In this document: in pieces, positions 3,928-6,388 of the stretch
Layout of the letters: each line of letters starts with the position of its first letter
Position numbering within the stretch: position 1 is the first letter of the stretch
Origin: Nitrospirota bacterium
GTDB lineage: Bacteria > Nitrospirota > Thermodesulfovibrionia > UBA6902 > DSMQ01
Assembly (NCBI GenBank): GCA_016207865.1
Contig: JACQZD010000231.1
Location: forward strand, 1-6,388
Direction: 5' to 3'
DNA length: 6,388 nt
Translations under genes and position numbers: made by a program
The notes under the pieces: model-generated
The model's input: only the letters and a program-made list of their open reading frames with translations
The model's database searches: none
What the model was told of the DNA's origin: nothing

Positions 3928-5205
3928 ATGAGTAAAATTTCCGAGATTTTTGCAAGAGAGATTTTAGACAGCAGGGGAAATCCAACGCTTGAGGTTGATG
4001 TCTTTCTTGAAAGCGGCGCAGGCGGAAGGGCTGCCGTGCCGTCAGGCGCATCAACCGGTCAAAGGGAAGCAATTGAACTAAGAGACAATGAAAAACGTTA
4101 TGGAGGCAAAGGGGTAAAAAAAGCCGTTAGGAACGTCAAAGAGAAAATTACCCCGCATCTTAAGGGCCTTGATGCAGGCAGACAGACATATATTGATAAC
4201 CTGATGATTTCGCTTGACGGCACTGAAAATAAAGGCCGGCTCGGAGCAAATGCAATATTAGGCGTTTCACTGGCAACGGCAAAAGCCGCGGCTGCAGAGG
4301 TTAAGATGCCGCTTTACAGATACATCGGGGGAGTCAATGCAAAAGAACTGCCGGTCCCTATGATGAATATTTTAAATGGCGGAGCCCACGCCGACAATAA
4401 TCTTGATATACAGGAATTTATGATAATGCCTGCAGGCGCCCCTAATTTTCATGAGGCAATAAGGATGGGCGCTGAGGTCTTCCACAGTTTAAAAAGCGTA
4501 TTGAAGAAAAAGGGGTTAAGCGTTTCAGTCGGCGACGAAGGCGGCTTTGCCCCGAACCTGAAATCAAACGAGGAGGCGCTCTCCCTCATAATTGATGCGA
4601 TAAAAAAGGCAGGCTATACTGCCGGTAAAGATATCTATCTGGCTCTTGATGTTGCAGCATCAGAGTTGTATGAGAAGGGTAAATATAGTTTTGAAGGTAA
4701 AATGATTGATTCGGGCCGGCTGATTGATTATTACGAATCGCTTATAAAAAAATATCCCGTGATTTCAATTGAAGACGGGCTTTCAGAAAATGACTGGGAA
4801 GGCTGGCGCGCCATGACTGAAAGACTCGGCAAAAAACTCCAGATAGTCGGGGACGACGCATTTGTAACTAACCCGAAAATTCTCAGCGAAGGGATACAAA
4901 AGGGAATTGCCAATTCTATTTTGATAAAGCTAAACCAGATAGGAACACTTACAGAAACCCTTGAAACTATCCGCATTGCAAAGACAGCAGGTTATACCGC
5001 GGTTGTTTCCCACAGGTCCTGCGAAACAGAAGACACTACCCTGGCCGACCTGGCCGTTGCATGCAATGCAGGGCAGATTAAGACAGGCTCTTTGTGCCGT
5101 ACCGACAGGGTGGCAAAATATAACAGACTGCTGAGGATTGAAGAGGAACTCGGAGGCACTGCAGTTTATAAAGGGAAGAAAGTGTTCTATAATATAAAAA
5201 GATAA
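3928..5205 (+). CDS. eno: Enolase (phosphopyruvate hydratase)
   Basis: Enolase interconverts 2-phosphoglycerate and phosphoenolpyruvate in glycolysis and gluconeogenesis. The 425 residues are of normal bacterial length. The N-terminal capping domain has ILDSRGNPTLEVDV (12-25) and the mobile loop SGASTG (39-44). The barrel shows GGAHADNNLDIQEFMIMP (151-168) with His154 and Glu163, then catalytic Glu204 in GDEGGFAPN. The metal ligands are Asp241, Glu282 (SIEDGL) and Asp309 (VGDD). Lys334 is in ILIKLNQIGT, His362-Arg363-Ser364 in SHRS, and Lys385 in QIKTGS. Two positions differ from the usual family sequence: Cys365 where SHRSG normally has Gly, and Cys390 in TGSLCRTDR where Ser, Ala or Pro is usual. 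The start is supported by GGAGG. No convincing promoter is visible in the repeat-filled gap, so read-through from pyrG is possible. ftsB follows after 2 bp. Confidence 0.97.
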   Translation: MSKISEIFAREILDSRGNPTLEVDVFLESGAGGRAAVPSGASTGQREAIELRDNEKRYGGKGVKKAVRNVKEKITPHLKGLDAGRQTYIDNLMISLDGTENKGRLGANAILGVSLATAKAAAAEVKMPLYRYIGGVNAKELPVPMMNILNGGAHADNNLDIQEFMIMPAGAPNFHEAIRMGAEVFHSLKSVLKKKGLSVSVGDEGGFAPNLKSNEEALSLIIDAIKKAGYTAGKDIYLALDVAASELYEKGKYSFEGKMIDSGRLIDYYESLIKKYPVISIEDGLSENDWEGWRAMTERLGKKLQIVGDDAFVTNPKILSEGIQKGIANSILIKLNQIGTLTETLETIRIAKTAGYTAVVSHRSCETEDTTLADLAVACNAGQIKTGSLCRTDRVAKYNRLLRIEEELGGTAVYKGKKVFYNIKR

Positions 5206-5207
5206 TT

Positions 5208-5528
5208 ATGCGTAATGCACGGCGACAGCAGGTAAGTCAATCAAAAAAGATAAAGCAAATTGTTTCGGTTACGATAGGAATACTTTGTTTTATCTATCTG
5301 ACCCTGAGTATTATTTTTGGTGAAAACGGGCTTTTGAAATATATGCGGCTTAAATCCGACATGTCCAGGCTCAAGGCTGAAATCAGTGAAATAAAAAACC
5401 AGAATACAGTGATAAAGAAACAAATAGAAACATTTAAAAAGGACCCTAATGTAGTGGAAGACCTCGCCAGGGGACAGGGACTCACCAAAAAAGGAGAACT
5501 GATTTTTAAATACGACGATGAGCAGTAG
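5208..5528 (+). CDS. ftsB: Septum formation initiator, FtsB/DivIC family
   Basis: This 106-residue bitopic membrane protein of the FtsB/DivIC family would join the FtsQLB-type complex that controls septal cell-wall synthesis. A basic cytoplasmic tail (1-17) precedes one transmembrane helix (about 18-37). Then comes the family hallmark FGENGLLKYMRLKSD (37-51), followed by a periplasmic coiled coil (about 42-77) with Leu/Ile/Asn heptads. The C-terminal segment DPNVVEDLARGQGLTKKGELIFK (79-101) matches the family's conserved end. The ATG lies 2 bp after the eno stop and lacks a strong Shine-Dalgarno, so it is probably coupled to eno. The eno-ftsB adjacency is also found in pseudomonads. The length is very close to E. 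coli FtsB. Confidence 0.9.
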   Translation: MRNARRQQVSQSKKIKQIVSVTIGILCFIYLTLSIIFGENGLLKYMRLKSDMSRLKAEISEIKNQNTVIKKQIETFKKDPNVVEDLARGQGLTKKGELIFKYDDEQ

Positions 5529-6388
5529 CCCTCTTTATGTTTCCTTTCTCTGGCATATGCACCAGCCTTATTACAAAAACCCGTTTACAGGCTTTTACCG
5601 CCTGCCGTGGGTAAGACTGCACGGCATAAAAGATTATTATGACATGGCCGCCATCCTTGAGGGCTTTCCCGCCGTACACCAGACCTTCAACCTGGTCCCG
5701 TCGCTGATAGAACAGATTTTAGATTATACGGAGGGCGGCGCTTCAGACAATTTCCTTGAGATAAGCAAGGTGCCTGCAGATTCCCTTACAGAAGAGCAAA
5801 AGACCGTTATGCTCTCAGACTTCTTCTACGCCAACTGGGACCATATGATAGCCCCCCTGCCCCGGTATTATGAACTGCTCTCTAAAAGAGGAAAGACCAT
5901 CTCCAAGGATGAATTTAAAAAAGCCGTGAGGTATTTTTCAACACAGGATTTCCTGGACCTTCAGGTGCTTTTTAACCTCTGCTGGTTTGACCCAATATTC
6001 ATGGAGCAGCAGCCGCTCCTGAAAGAACTTGCCGGCAAAGGCAGGAACTTCACCGAAGAAGAAAAAGAAATCCTCTTAAAAATGCAGATTGACATGCTGA
6101 AACTCATAATCCCGGAATACAAAAGAATGCACGGCAAAGGGCAGATTGAAATATCCACATCCCCTTTTTATCATCCGATACTGCCTCTTCTTTACAATAC
6201 AAATTCCGCCAAAGTTGCCATGCCTGACATTAAACTTCCGCAGTTCGTCTTTTCGCATCCGGAGGACGCGGCAGCGCAGGTCCGAATGGCAATTGAGTAT
6301 TTTGAAAAGATTTTTGGATTTAAGCCTGAAGGCCTGTGGCCGTCAGAAGGTTCGGTCAGCCCGGATTTCCTCAAGACCATAAAAAATG
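5518..6388 (+). CDS. Glycoside hydrolase family 57 protein (alpha-amylase/glucanotransferase type), 5' part
   Basis: The first 290 residues are present; the gene continues past the right edge. GH57 enzymes act on alpha-glucans (amylases, amylopullulanases, 4-alpha-glucanotransferases, branching enzymes) through a retaining mechanism. Conserved region 1 is seen as LWHMHQPYY (11-19). Region 2 is GQIEISTSPFYHPILPLL (208-225). Region 3 is FKPEGLWPSEGSVS (268-281), in which Glu277 is the expected nucleophile. The acid/base region lies beyond the window. There is no signal peptide, so it is probably cytoplasmic, for example in glycogen turnover. The ATG overlaps the end of ftsB by 11 bp. No other in-frame start precedes the conserved region, because a stop occurs at 5500. 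The nearest GGAG lies over 20 nt upstream, so coupling to ftsB translation is likely. The exact substrate cannot be called. Confidence 0.88.
   Translation, partial: MSSSPLYVSFLWHMHQPYYKNPFTGFYRLPWVRLHGIKDYYDMAAILEGFPAVHQTFNLVPSLIEQILDYTEGGASDNFLEISKVPADSLTEEQKTVMLSDFFYANWDHMIAPLPRYYELLSKRGKTISKDEFKKAVRYFSTQDFLDLQVLFNLCWFDPIFMEQQPLLKELAGKGRNFTEEEKEILLKMQIDMLKLIIPEYKRMHGKGQIEISTSPFYHPILPLLYNTNSAKVAMPDIKLPQFVFSHPEDAAAQVRMAIEYFEKIFGFKPEGLWPSEGSVSPDFLKTIKN

Noticed and set aside
3674..3931. Open frame of 85 codons across the pyrG-eno gap, containing RHSRENGNP and WIPAFAGMT.
   Set aside because: It is the translation of the palindromic element and heptamer arrays. Such RHSRENGNP/WIPAFAGMT peptides are familiar spurious products of this repeat type, and there is no ribosome site.

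Overview
The window looks like a core-genome segment of an LPS-bearing, Gram-negative-type bacterium. It carries kdsB (Kdo activation for lipopolysaccharide), pyrG (CTP synthase), eno (enolase), a DivIC/FtsB-family division gene and the start of a family 57 glycoside hydrolase (GH57). The order recalls the pyrG-kdsA-eno-ftsB neighbourhood of pseudomonads, but the protein sequences, the cytoplasmic GH57 enzyme and the abundant intergenic repeats fit an environmental lineage such as Nitrospirota or a deltaproteobacterial-type group better. That taxonomic guess is inference and weakly held.

Layout. Positions 1-486 hold no convincing gene. They contain repeat palindromes, a well-formed minus-strand sigma70-like promoter and a minus-strand intrinsic terminator, which together could bound a small RNA. 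Positions 487-1037 on the minus strand are a two-gene type II toxin-antitoxin cassette with a RelE/ParE-family toxin, overlapping by 4 bp. Positions 1038-1197 are a divergent control region with a promoter for each direction. The kdsB promoter lies so close to the ATG that the mRNA may be leaderless. Positions 1198-3684 are kdsB and pyrG with no gap. Positions 3685-3927 are entirely repeat-derived: heptanucleotide arrays on both sides of a 126-bp palindromic element. Positions 3928-6388 are eno, ftsB and GH57, spaced 2 bp apart and then overlapping by 11 bp, which suggests one operon. The GH57 gene runs off the right edge.

How the genes fit together: PyrG makes CTP, and KdsB uses CTP to activate Kdo, so the first pair forms a direct substrate chain feeding LPS synthesis. 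Enolase supplies PEP, which is also a Kdo precursor (via KdsA, not seen here). FtsB belongs to the septal division complex. GH57 probably acts on intracellular alpha-glucan.

The most unusual signal is not a gene family. Short repeats appear to have entered coding sequence. A CCCCC/GGGGG palindrome plus a 7-nt tandem array sits in frame inside kdsB and lengthens a loop by about 20 residues. Another 7-nt array encodes the last eight residues and stop codon of pyrG. No clearly new defence or biosynthetic system is visible.
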